DNA of 64,000 nucleotides, taken from Acanthosepion esculentum. Its lineage: Eukaryota > Mollusca > Cephalopoda > Sepiida > Sepiidae. The position numbers were made by a program, and so were the translations under genes. Of the stretch, positions 55,690 through 64,000 are shown one piece after another. The notes beneath the pieces are model-generated. The model was not told the DNA's origin. It was given only the letters and a program-made list of their open reading frames with translations, and ran no database searches. Within the stretch, counting starts at the first letter, position 1. Every line of letters begins with the position of its first letter. The DNA lies in the NCBI GenBank assembly GCA_964036315.1, contig OZ038498.1, forward strand, positions 12,921,850-12,985,849, written 5' to 3'.

Positions 55690-57500
55690 GTTGACAAGAC
55701 TGTCGCCTACTTCTAGTGATGCTCTCTGTGATTTGAAAGCCAACTTAAATAATTCCGCACACATGTTTGCTTTTTCCTCGGTTTCTACAGCTGAATCGAA
55801 ATGGAAAGCAGAATATCAGCGAGTTGTTAATTCCTTGAGGGATAATTATGATCTTATAATCTCCAGACCTGATAAAGGGGCTGGTGTTGTTATTTTAGAT
55901 CGGGCAGATTATGTGGCTAAGATGTCTTCGATTTTGGAAGATACTTCAAAATTTACAAAGCTAGGATCTGCTGATCCATGTGATGGAACTGCTTTAGTTG
56001 AAGCAAAATTTCAGAAATTGCTCCTGAAGTTGGTAAAAACTGGGGTGCTTCCACAAGAAATTGCCAATGAAATTCGACCGTCTGAGTCGATTCGTCCCCG
56101 GTTGTATGGGCTTCCAAAAATCCACAAGGATGGTGGTACCATTAAGACCAATTTTGTCCATGGTTGGTTCAGCCCAACACAAGGTGGCCAAATGGCTCGC
56201 ATCGCTTTTGGAACCAGTGTTGCAGCGCTTGAGTGGATTTTGCATAAACGATTCATTTTCCTTTGTTGACCGTATTCAAAATGTGTCTTCTTCGGGCAAG
56301 TTCATGTGTTCTTTTGATGTCTGTTCCCTATACACTTGTGTCCCTCTTGTGGAAACTATTAATATTTGCTGCGATTTACTTTATCGCAGTTCTTTGTTCC
56401 TCACCGAGTATTCCTGAGTCTGTATTTGTGGAGTTGATGAAATTTGCCACGTCGTCTGTCGAATTCAGTTTTAATAATACTATGTTTCAACAGATTGACG
56501 GGGTGGTTATGGGTTCCCCTTTGGGTCCGGCACTTGCTAATATTTTTGTCGGCTTTCACGAAGAGAGAATATGTAGGAATGCACTTCGTCTTCAACTGTA
56601 TTGTCGGTATGTTGATGATACTTTTTGTTTATTCAACAACGAAGTTGAGGCTGACCAGTGTCTCTCTTTTCTAAATGGTATCCATCCAGCACTGAGGTTT
56701 ACTGTTGAGAAGGAATCCATTTTTCAATTGGCCTTCTTGGATCATCGAACACCTACAATTTTTCTTACCTCGGTTTATAGGAAACCAACTTTTTCGAGGT
56801 TATATACGCGTTGGGATTCCTTTTGTCCTACAAAACGTAAGATAAACATTATTAGAACCCTACTTCATAAGGCTTTAATGATCTGTTCAGAGTCCTTCTT
56901 GGATGATGAAATCAATTTTCTTAAGGAAACCTTATGCGGTTTAGGTTTTCCCCCTGATACTGTTCATTCAGTCATCCGCAATAAGATTGAGGAGTTCAGA
57001 AGGGTCAAACTCTGTACTGTTAAAAATTGCCCTGTTTATCTTAGATTGCCTTGGACTGGATCCAAGTGTTAAAGGATAATTAGACAGATTTCATCTAATG
57101 TTCGTAGTTGTTTTTCTCGGCCGGGGTTCGTATAGTTTTACAAACTCGGCCTATGTTTCGTTCTGGGTGTAAGGATGTTCTCCCTCGCCATCATATTAAC
57201 TCTGTTATTTACAAATACTTTTGTAGTTGCGGTGCCAACTACATAGGTAGAACTACTCAGCGCCTAGACATGAGAATTAAACAACATGTTCCCACTAAAA
57301 TCAGGAACCACACCTTGTCGTTGAATGGACGTGTCCCAAATACCTATGGTTCCCCCATATGTGAGCACCTCTTAAATAACAGAGAGTGTGCGGCTAACTT
57401 TAGTGTGGACGGGTTCACTGTGTTGTCCGGGTCACACTCTTTATTTCATCAAGATGCTGGAGGCACTTTATATCGGGTCCCGCACGCCTTCCTTGTGTAA
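55690..57500 (+). pseudogene. Penelope-like element, three-frame RT plus GIY-YIG
   Basis: The same family as the minus-strand copy at 17.2-18.6 kb, but longer 5'. 55800-56130 encodes the PLE N-terminal signature LIISRPDKGAGVVILDRADY and RPRLYGLPKIHKDG. After a shift near 56140: PLRPILSMVGSAQHKVAKWL, KFMCSFDVCSLYTCVPL (motif A). After a second shift near 56410: VVMGSPLGPALANIFVGFHE (motif B), YCRYVDDTFCLFN (motif C, both Asp kept), NGIHPALRFTVEKE and LAFLDHRT. A third shift near 57070-57120 leads to INSVIYKYFCSCGANYIGRT (GIY-YIG) and LDMRIKQHVPTKIRN, ending at 57500. The catalytic residues survive, but the frame breaks make it non-functional. Confidence 0.88.
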
Positions 57501-57626
57501 ACAGCGTGGGTGTTTGTTGTGACTCGCTGTTATTTGTCTCTAGCTTCTTGTGTTCATTTTTTCTCCCCATTTCCTTTTCATTGCACATTTTCTAGTGTTT
57601 TTAATTTAAGTTAAATCTACCATTTG

Positions 57627-57661
57627 GAAGCCTGAAGAGCGGGAGCGAAACCAGTTGCTTC
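57627..57661 (+). ncRNA. Compact hammerhead ribozyme downstream of PLE
   Basis: Stem I is GAAGC (57627-57631) with GCTTC (57657-57661), 5 perfect pairs. Core CTGAAGA is at 57632-57638. Helix II is GC/GC closed by a GGGA tetraloop (57639-57646). GAAA is at 57647-57650. Stem III is very short (AC-CA-GT), then T, with the predicted cut between 57656 and 57657. It lies 127 bases after the GIY-YIG stop codon. All the invariant positions that I can check by eye are present, making this the best hammerhead in the window. Confidence 0.75.
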
Positions 57662-57789
57662 GCTTTTTAATATATCTAGTAATATTAAGCTTCACACTTT
57701 TATTTCTGTAATTAAATTTTGTATCTGCAAAAATATCTATATTTTTTTATATATATAATTTTTTTAAAGTGCACACAAACTTTATGGAC

Positions 57790-57794
<5 letters not shown>

Positions 57795-57856
<62 letters not shown>

Positions 57857-57899
57857 ATGTGTGTGTGTGTGTGTGTGTTTGTGTATGTGTGTGTGTGTG
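57795..57899. repeat. (TA)n-(TG)n microsatellite
   Basis: About 22 TA units followed by TG-rich repeats, in the PLE 3' flank. Confidence 0.95.
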
Positions 57900-58240
57900 A
57901 AATAGAAGTTGAAAAAGCAACAGGACTGGAGTCGTCTTTAACAATATTTATTTAGAGTAACTTAGTCAGTTACATAATTGTCTGATTCTCAAAGCTTAAA
58001 TTAACATAGAAAGGCTACATGGATTACATATCGATTTCTTGTAATTAGCCACGCTCATTGAACTATGATACTCCCAAATCACAATGTCTGATCACATGAT
58101 CATAATCAGCCAACCAAATAGCATTTTAAACAGACTAAGCCCTTTTTGCATAAAACGGAAAGAATTCTCCAACTCCATATAGATGCGTGACTTATGATGG
58201 CATAACCACGTGCCTGGACACAAAAAAATCACCTTACTTT

Positions 58241-58242
<2 letters not shown>
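57900..58242. other. No recognised feature
   Basis: AT-rich sequence between microsatellites. Confidence 0.5.

Positions 58243-58298
<56 letters not shown>
58243..58298. repeat. (TA)n microsatellite
   Basis: About 28 TA units, directly beside the minus-strand hammerhead-like site. Confidence 0.95.
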
Positions 58299-58301
<3 letters not shown>

Positions 58302-58302
58302 A

Positions 58303-58360
58303 GACAAACCTACCAAGGTTTCACTTAGGCAGATCGTCAGGGTAAATGACTAGGTTTGCT
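58303..58360 (-). ncRNA. Hammerhead-like ribozyme, relative of 18922-18968
   Basis: On the minus strand: core CTGACGA (58340-58334), helix II CT/AG around GCCTA, GAAA (58322-58319), ACC-TT-GGT as stem III, then A and GGTTTG. Stem I can form ACC/GGT next to the core and an outer CAAACC/GGTTTG after an internal loop. Compared with 18922-18968, helix II keeps pairing through two-sided changes. Confidence 0.55.
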
Positions 58361-58567
58361 CTACGTTTGTATCGAGCTCTTTAGTTAGTTGTTTACTCGT
58401 ATCGGTTTTTTTTCTTTGGGCCTTGAACCTGTATCTGTGCGATTATTTTCGACAGACTTTCATGTTCCTGGCTCTTTCTTTTTTAAAACCTTCTTTTTTT
58501 CCCTTCGTGATTGATTTGGCTATTGTTAAACCAAGAATTCGAAGGTTTTTCGACACGAGTATAGTTA

Positions 58568-58570
<3 letters not shown>

Positions 58571-58638
<68 letters not shown>
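58571..58638. repeat. (TA)n microsatellite
   Basis: About 33 TA units followed by GCATGCATG. Confidence 0.95.
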
Positions 58639-58641
<3 letters not shown>

Positions 58642-59930
58642 TGCATGTTATGAATGATTTAATCCTACAGTAGATTTATTGAACAACATCGTCACCGTTT
58701 TGTTCTAGTGACTTCAGGCAACTTTATAATTTCCTCTTCTCAGAACGTCTGATCTTACCCAGTAAAGAACTGCTCTTGGAGTCTTTTCAAAATTTCATAG
58801 AACTGTAATTGTCTCTCATGATAAGGAGTTCGAGTGAAAACTTTCCAGCCAACCTGTAACCTTTCTTAGCAGGTCTCCAAAGGAAGATGCAACGTAACGT
58901 CATCTTCGCTGAATATTATGCTTTTTTCTGATAAGTAATGTCACATGGACGCTTTTCGTCGACTGTTGCCTTCATTTTTTTATGTTGTTCGTTCACCCAC
59001 TACAAGGAACGCCTAAGTTTTTCTAGTTGTGATTGTTGTAATGTGTGTGTGGGGGTGAGTAACAAGCGTATATTGTCTAGGATATCAGTTAACCATGAAT
59101 TTAAAGACATTAACATTGTAGTTGTCAGGGAAGAATGCTCTAAGGAATTTCTTCCACAAAGTAACAGTTCTGGGATGGAAGCTTTCAGGGTGGAACTTAT
59201 TCCTCGTCAAAGGAACACGAAACGATTGGTAATGATTAGCCACCTTGAACATCGCCTTTCCTAGATGTGAAGGTATGAACTGGTGGATCTAAACAATGTA
59301 CCTTGTCTAAACATCTGCCATAGTAAAAGAAAATTAGCAGTAAGGGAATAGTTTCTCTTAAGGAGAAGGGTTTCAAAATACATATTAATTCATCACTGCT
59401 AGTGCGAGTTTAATTTGGAGCAGAACTTCTTCGAGCCAATCATTTGGTCACCGAGAATTAAAATTTCTGTGCAATCTTACCATATGCACAGCAACGTCCT
59501 TGAACGAAAACTGACCTTTAATGCAACTAGTAGGGGTTCATTTTCAAACGATTTCTAGCGTTGCACATTATTGAAAAGTATTTACTTTTCCTTACTCATC
59601 AAAATTTGTTTAAAAAACCGAACGTTTAAGTACAGCCCAGACGTTATTTCTTGCGTAATATCAAAGCGATTAATAGTCAAGCTGGTTCAAATGAATTTTT
59701 TGCCTTATGTCTTGTGTTATATTATTATTTTTCACTCATATCTTGATTTGTCTCATACCATTAACTGGCCGAACCTGCTATAGAACATTGTTCAACGAGA
59801 AATATTCTACAGAAGACATCACTTTTGACGCATTTCATTATTCAAAGTACCTTCTGCATAAATTACATTTTGAATCAACTCTTTACCTGTTTTAAAATAA
59901 AAATAGCATAATATAGTAGAAACTCTCATA
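58639..59930. other. Non-coding stretch
   Basis: No gene recognised. On the minus strand at 58720-58685, CCTGAAGTCAC, an unpaired middle and GTGACGATGTTG echo the hammerhead tail layout (CTGAAGA ... GAAACGTTG) but lack GAAA; it may be decayed PLE terminal-repeat sequence. Confidence 0.4.
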
Positions 59931-59931
59931 T

Positions 59932-60166
59932 CCGGAACACCTCATATCCGGAATACCTCATATCCGGAATGCCTCATATCCGGAATATCTCATATCCGGA
60001 AACCCGCATTTCGGTGATATGTAACTGATTTGAAACTTCTGTTTTTCAGGAAATTTACTTCGGATAATTGCTAATGCTTATTTCACTCTAATGGCTTGTA
60101 TTGGTGCAAAATGTGATGAAAGACGGCCATTTTCCCATCATCTTTTGCAATTGATCATATATAGTA
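59932..60166 (+). repeat. Tigger/pogo 5' end fragment 1 with iterated subterminal motif
   Basis: Starts GTAGAAACTCTCATATCCGG and carries the phrase CTCATATCCGGAATACCTCA iterated five times (59946-60003), then a leader (GATATGTAACTGATTTGAAA ... TTTTTCAGGAAATTTACTT) shared with the copies beginning at 60167 and 60930. It is an isolated 5' terminus, truncated where fragment 2 begins. Confidence 0.75.
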
Positions 60167-60370
60167 CAGTAAAATCCCTCATATCCGGAATCCTTCGTAT
60201 CCGGAATCCCGGATATCCGGAATCCCGCATATCCGGAATCCCGCATATCCGGAATCCCGCATATCCGGAATCCCGCAAACCCGGAAATGATTTTGATGTG
60301 CATATTTGAACTATTTGGGTCATATGAAACTGATTTGAAATTTCTGTTTTTCAGAAAATTTAACTTACAA
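60167..60370 (+). repeat. Tigger/pogo 5' end fragment 2 with iterated subterminal motif
   Basis: CAGTAAAATCCCTCATATCC follows a TA dinucleotide (60165-60166). The 16-base motif CATATCCGGAATCCCG is reiterated about seven times (to 60290), then the same leader as in the other copies. The repeated motif probably represents transposase-binding sites; that is inference. Confidence 0.75.
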
Positions 60371-60378
60371 CAGGCAAA

Positions 60379-60432
60379 AAGGTTCGATTCCTGCCGGAGA
60401 ATACAGGTTCGATTCCTGCTAGGGAGCACATT
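60379..60432 (+). other. Duplicated tRNA T-arm-like sequence followed by T8
   Basis: AGGTTCGATTCCTGC occurs twice (60379 and 60405), each a perfect Pol III B-box/T-arm core, followed by a run of eight T residues (60430-60437). No acceptor stem or A box was found, so this is a tRNA- or SINE-derived fragment, not a gene. Confidence 0.5.
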
Positions 60433-60929
60433 TTTTTTATTGAGATTTCTTGAATACACATCAGATTTCTCGAATATTGCGTTTTGATCGTGTGGAAAAA
60501 CATAAAGACATATCAAAAACGCTGTTTAGTTTCATTGGAAAAAAAAAGAAAGAAAGAAATTCCCTTTTGTTGACAAGAAAGATAAGAAAAAGGAAAAGCT
60601 TTGAAATTTCTAGAAAATTTACAACAGGCAAAAATTGTTGAACTGTACAAAAAGAAAGAGAACATGCGCTAAGTTTGAATTGATTTCGCACGTTAATGTT
60701 TTACAATAAAATTCATATTAATCAATTGATACGTTGAGACACACTTATGTTTTTATCGGCATAAATTACAACTTAAAATGAGTATCTATATTAAAACGAT
60801 TGATAGTAACTTGATTTGGTCCTGCCTAGTTTTAATTATGCCTAGGGTAATATCCATAAATACATAAATCCAAAAGATATACAAATATATATTTAATTAA
60901 CACGATATCCCATTTATCTTAATAAATTA
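60433..60929. other. AT-rich non-coding stretch
   Basis: No recognised feature. Confidence 0.5.
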
Positions 60930-61812
60930 CAGTAGAATCCCTCATATCCGAATACCTCACATCCGCGGTGCCTCTTATCCGGAATCTCGCATATCCGGAC
61001 ATGATTTTGATGTGTATATTTAAAATAATTGTGTGATATGTAACTGATTTGAAATTTGTGTTTTTCAGGAAATTTACTTTTGATATATGCTTATCTCCCC
61101 TTAATGACTTGTATTGGTGTAAAAGATGATGGGAATAAGAGGAAAATAACAACTTTGAAGTTATCGCAATAAGTGGAAATTTTAAACAGATTAGACGCCG
61201 GTGAAAAATCATTGTAACTAAGGTCTGAGTTCAACATAGGAAAGTCAACATTGTATGATATAAAATCTTCCAAAGAAACTATTCTCCAGCGCTCACACTC
61301 ACAATGAACAAGGAAATAAAAACATGATTTTGATTAAACCTGGACTGAAATTGAAAAAGCTATTGAAAAGGTTGTCAGTTTTATGGAAAGAAAGTCAGCA
61401 TTCAGCTATGATGATTGCAATAACGCGCCCAGAGTTAAAAAGTGTCTTTTGTTTAAAAACATTCAAGAACAAAAGCAAAACGAAATGCAGAAAAAGTTGA
61501 GAATGACATTAGAAGAGAAAGAATCATCATGTAACAGCGATTAAAAAATCCTCGTTACATTATTTGTTTTGCATACGTGGTATACTTAATTTAATTAATA
61601 TTCATTAAGATTACATAATTTATTTCTTTTTTCTTAAAATCAATTCTGTTATATTTCTCTCACCATTAGCTTATTTTGTTTACTATAAAACATTGAAAAT
61701 AAATGTTAAACCTGATGTAAGTTCTTTTTTTAATCTAAATATAACCCCTCATATCCGGACTTTCCCTCACATTTGGATGGCCTTATTAGTTCAGTTGTCA
61801 GGGTTTCTACTG
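60930..61812 (+). mobile_element. Internally deleted Tigger/pogo DNA transposon
   Basis: The left end CAGTAGAATCCCTCATATCC follows TA (60928-60929). The right end on the minus strand from 61812 reads CAGTAGAAACCCTGACAACT, with TATCCGGA-type motifs inside both ends. Between about 61135 and 61300 the plus strand reads EILNRLDAGEKSL and FNIGKSTLYDIKSSKE, the N-terminal CENP-B-type helix-turn-helix of Tigger/pogo transposases, broken by stops. A C-terminal piece (SFMERKSAFSYDD near 61380) follows. The DDE catalytic core is missing, so the copy is non-autonomous. Confidence 0.75.
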
Positions 61813-62122
61813 CATATTGAAAATGTTTTTTAAAAACTTTATGCTGATATGACAGTTGTCACAACGCAAATATGATCCTTTTAAATAAACTTACTTCAAA
61901 AAAAAAAAATAAACACTCCTTGTTCCTTATAACGACAAAAGCAACTTTTTGGTCAAATTAGTACATAGCTTTTACTTTTGCAAAATGCTAAATTTCGCTG
62001 GAAACATTCACAAAAAACTTCAATTTAAAAAGTAAGAGTTATTTTTCTAAACTTTACATGTTCTTAATTATTTTGAGATTTTAATCAGAAATACGAACAA
62101 AGTGTGTAAACATAGAATATCA
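61813..62122. other. AT-rich spacer
   Basis: No recognised feature. Confidence 0.5.
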
Positions 62123-62178
62123 TCTCTATCTATAAAAGGCAGGATGTGTGTGTTTGTGTGTGTATGTGTGTGTGTGTG

Positions 62179-62238
<60 letters not shown>

Positions 62239-62973
62239 TGTGTGTAACGGTCGCAATTTTCGACGGATTTGCACCAAAAATTAACATGCACATGCTCCAA
62301 GTTAGCGGGAACGTCAAGACCAACGTTGCATTTCCAAACTCCCATCGATAGTGGAAATAATCGATTTTTTTCATGCTTCTACGGCAGTTTTCATGTAGTT
62401 TGCGGCCACTTTCTACTGACCAGGGTGAGAGACTATAGCCGGCTGCCACGAATAGGCAGGAAGATTCCATTGGCCATCGTGAGAGCCAACAGCGGACTGA
62501 CACGAATGTTAACTAGCATGCTAGCATGCAAAAAAATCGATAGCTGCATTTGTCACAAGTGGGAAAAATTTAAATCTGCTTGGCACTTTACTCCAATTGG
62601 CTCATTCGCTTGCTTAAACTCAACGTTGATTCTGATTCCGCAGAACTGAGTTGGGTGTGAAAAAGTATCTGCTGTTAACATTCTTTTTTCATTCGGTTTT
62701 TCCAGTTACGAGTCCTTTTTTAAAGCTGATCGTTTTGTGTTCATTTTGTTTAGTTCTTTTTTCGTAACAGATTTAATGTTTAGTTTGGAGATTAGAAAAA
62801 ATTCGCAGTGTGAGATAGGCAAGAAGTAAGGCATGTAGAAACATCAGCACGACAAAGGGCACTCCTTTAAAGGCAAGGAAGGGCAAAAATATTTTAAGTC
62901 AAGTGATAGCGATTGATGTATGAGTCGTACGATTTTTGAATCAAGCACGGGTAACGCCGGGCCATGCTGCTAG
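62123..62973 (+). mobile_element. Non-autonomous Helitron, copy B, with (TG)n expansion
   Basis: Starts TCTCTATCTATAAAAGGCAG after A (62122) and ends GCTGCTAG before T (62974). The hairpin region near the end is GCACGGGTAACGCCGGGC. It aligns end to end with copy A (24941-25696, opposite strand). The main difference is a TG run (62144-62246) where copy A has a short ACACACGCACGGCCGCGCGC segment on the plus strand. No transposase is encoded. Confidence 0.82.
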
Positions 62974-63679
62974 TCACATATAAAAAGGTAAGTGCTCTAA
63001 TATTTCAAGAAAGATTGAAAATGAAGGCTTAGTGAGACTAGAGTGTTCATGAACATGAGTTTGTGCAAAAGATTTGAATATGACAGTATAACAAACATGT
63101 AGAATCTTGTTATTTTTAAGACGTAAAGATCCTTCTACTGTGACCATTCCACCCAAATAGGAAGGCTACATTTACCATAGAAAAAAGGTCTTTGGAATTG
63201 TGGGTAACAACAAACACGACAAGTATTATTCCAGATATTCTGAAATCTGAAATAATTTTGGCTATATAAGTTGGAGCCAAAATTCCGCAGTTCGTCAAAT
63301 GTAAATAGAAATAAACTTTCCCTAATTTATATAACCTTCAGAAAATAAGTCGGGTAGAGAAAAACTCGTTGGCGCTTTGCCAACGGTTAATAGCTTTAAA
63401 CCTTTGGAAGAAAAAAAATCTGCCAAAAAAATTATAGTGTAATATTCTGTCAAAAAATTATGTTGTAAAAAGTTGTTTTATTTTTGGGTGGGGGGCTTAT
63501 TGAAACTACAACAGTGATGTCGCTTTGTAAAAAGAAAGAAAATATAAATTCTTATGAAATAAAAAGAAATAATTTCAAAGTTAAGAAAATGATATTCTCT
63601 TGCATTCCTTTCCATTCCGTTTTTCATAAACTTTTTCTTAAGTTACATTCTCTCCTATTCGCTATTATACTTTAATTTC

Positions 63680-63681
<2 letters not shown>
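62974..63681. other. AT-rich non-coding stretch
   Basis: No gene or repeat recognised. Confidence 0.5.

Positions 63682-63753
<72 letters not shown>
63682..63753. repeat. (TA)n microsatellite
   Basis: About 36 TA units preceding the palindromic terminal region. Confidence 0.95.
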
Positions 63754-63754
<1 letters not shown>

Positions 63755-63756
<2 letters not shown>

Positions 63757-63842
63757 CGTTCCTTACCAGCCTTCGTTTGATTATTCTATTCAGTAACCTT
63801 TCCTAGGTTACAACATTTTCATAAGAAGTCACATTCTTCTTT

Positions 63843-63876
<34 letters not shown>

Positions 63877-63899
63877 AAAGAAAAATCTGACTTCTTATG

Positions 63900-63942
<43 letters not shown>

Positions 63943-64000
63943 AAAGAAAAATGTGACTTCTTATGAAAATGTTGTAACCTAGGAAAGGTTACTGAATAGA
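63755..64000. repeat. Nested palindrome of dispersed repeat ends around (TA)n cores
   Basis: TTCATAAGAAGTCACATTCT (63819-63838) recurs inverted at 63880-63900 and again at 63948-63968, separated by TA runs (63847-63871 and 63903-63938). Outside them lie inverted copies of TGTTGTAACCTAGGAAAGGT, the start of the repeat family at 11906 and 12630. The region continues past the end of the window, so its full size is unknown. Confidence 0.85.

Noticed and set aside
60379..60432. Candidate tRNA gene because of two perfect T-arm/B-box sequences and a T run
   Set aside because: No acceptor stem, D arm or anticodon arm can be drawn; the block is a duplicated fragment.

Overview
This 64 kb window looks like gene-poor, repeat-dominated DNA from an animal nuclear genome. 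No host protein-coding gene, rRNA or complete tRNA gene could be recognised. The AT-rich background, the many (TA)n, (TG)n and GATA microsatellites, and the mix of Penelope-like elements (PLEs), tRNA-headed SINEs, RTE/Jockey-type LINEs, Gypsy, Tc1/mariner, Tigger and Helitron elements fit a large invertebrate genome. A cephalopod mollusc of octopus type is my best guess. That is inference from repeat style, not from a diagnostic gene.

Layout. 1-8 kb: low-complexity DNA, an inverted-arm SINE body, a SINE tail with a hammerhead-like core, LINE 3' debris and one heavily decayed LINE (4.75-7.44 kb) split by a 34-bp minisatellite. 8-11 kb: a 44-bp satellite interrupted by a GC-rich RTE-type LINE with an 8-bp target-site duplication. 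11.4-16 kb: a GATA array with regular spacers, two copies of an unidentified repeat, and a Jockey/CR1-type LINE with a 521-codon uninterrupted reverse-transcriptase frame. 16.6-22.2 kb: PLE territory, with a dead minus-strand PLE and then a PLE with an uninterrupted RT plus GIY-YIG frame bracketed by about 0.27 kb inverted repeats, each carrying a hammerhead ribozyme. 22.5-32 kb: a transposase fragment, SINEs, Helitrons and a decayed Gypsy with short LTRs, one of them split by a 471-bp insertion. 32-38 kb: two near-identical 0.77 kb repeats, one nested in a second Gypsy pol. 38.4-45.5 kb: a 7 kb satellite of 53-bp units. 45.6-51.7 kb: LINE remnants and two Tc1/mariner copies. 51.7-54.0 kb: two adjoining satellites, the second with a 30-bp period. 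55.7-58.7 kb: a frameshifted PLE with a well-formed hammerhead downstream. 59.9-64 kb: Tigger elements, a Helitron and a terminal palindrome.

The unifying theme is retroelement plus ribozyme. Hammerhead or hammerhead-like cores occur at about ten places, next to PLEs or at the tails of tRNA-headed SINEs, often in inverted pairs. The PLE proteins (RT plus GIY-YIG endonuclease) would be the trans-acting machinery, and the short tRNA-headed, hammerhead-tailed units are candidates for PLE-dependent passengers. This is the most interesting system in the window. All motifs and alignments were made by eye; no database search or folding program was run.
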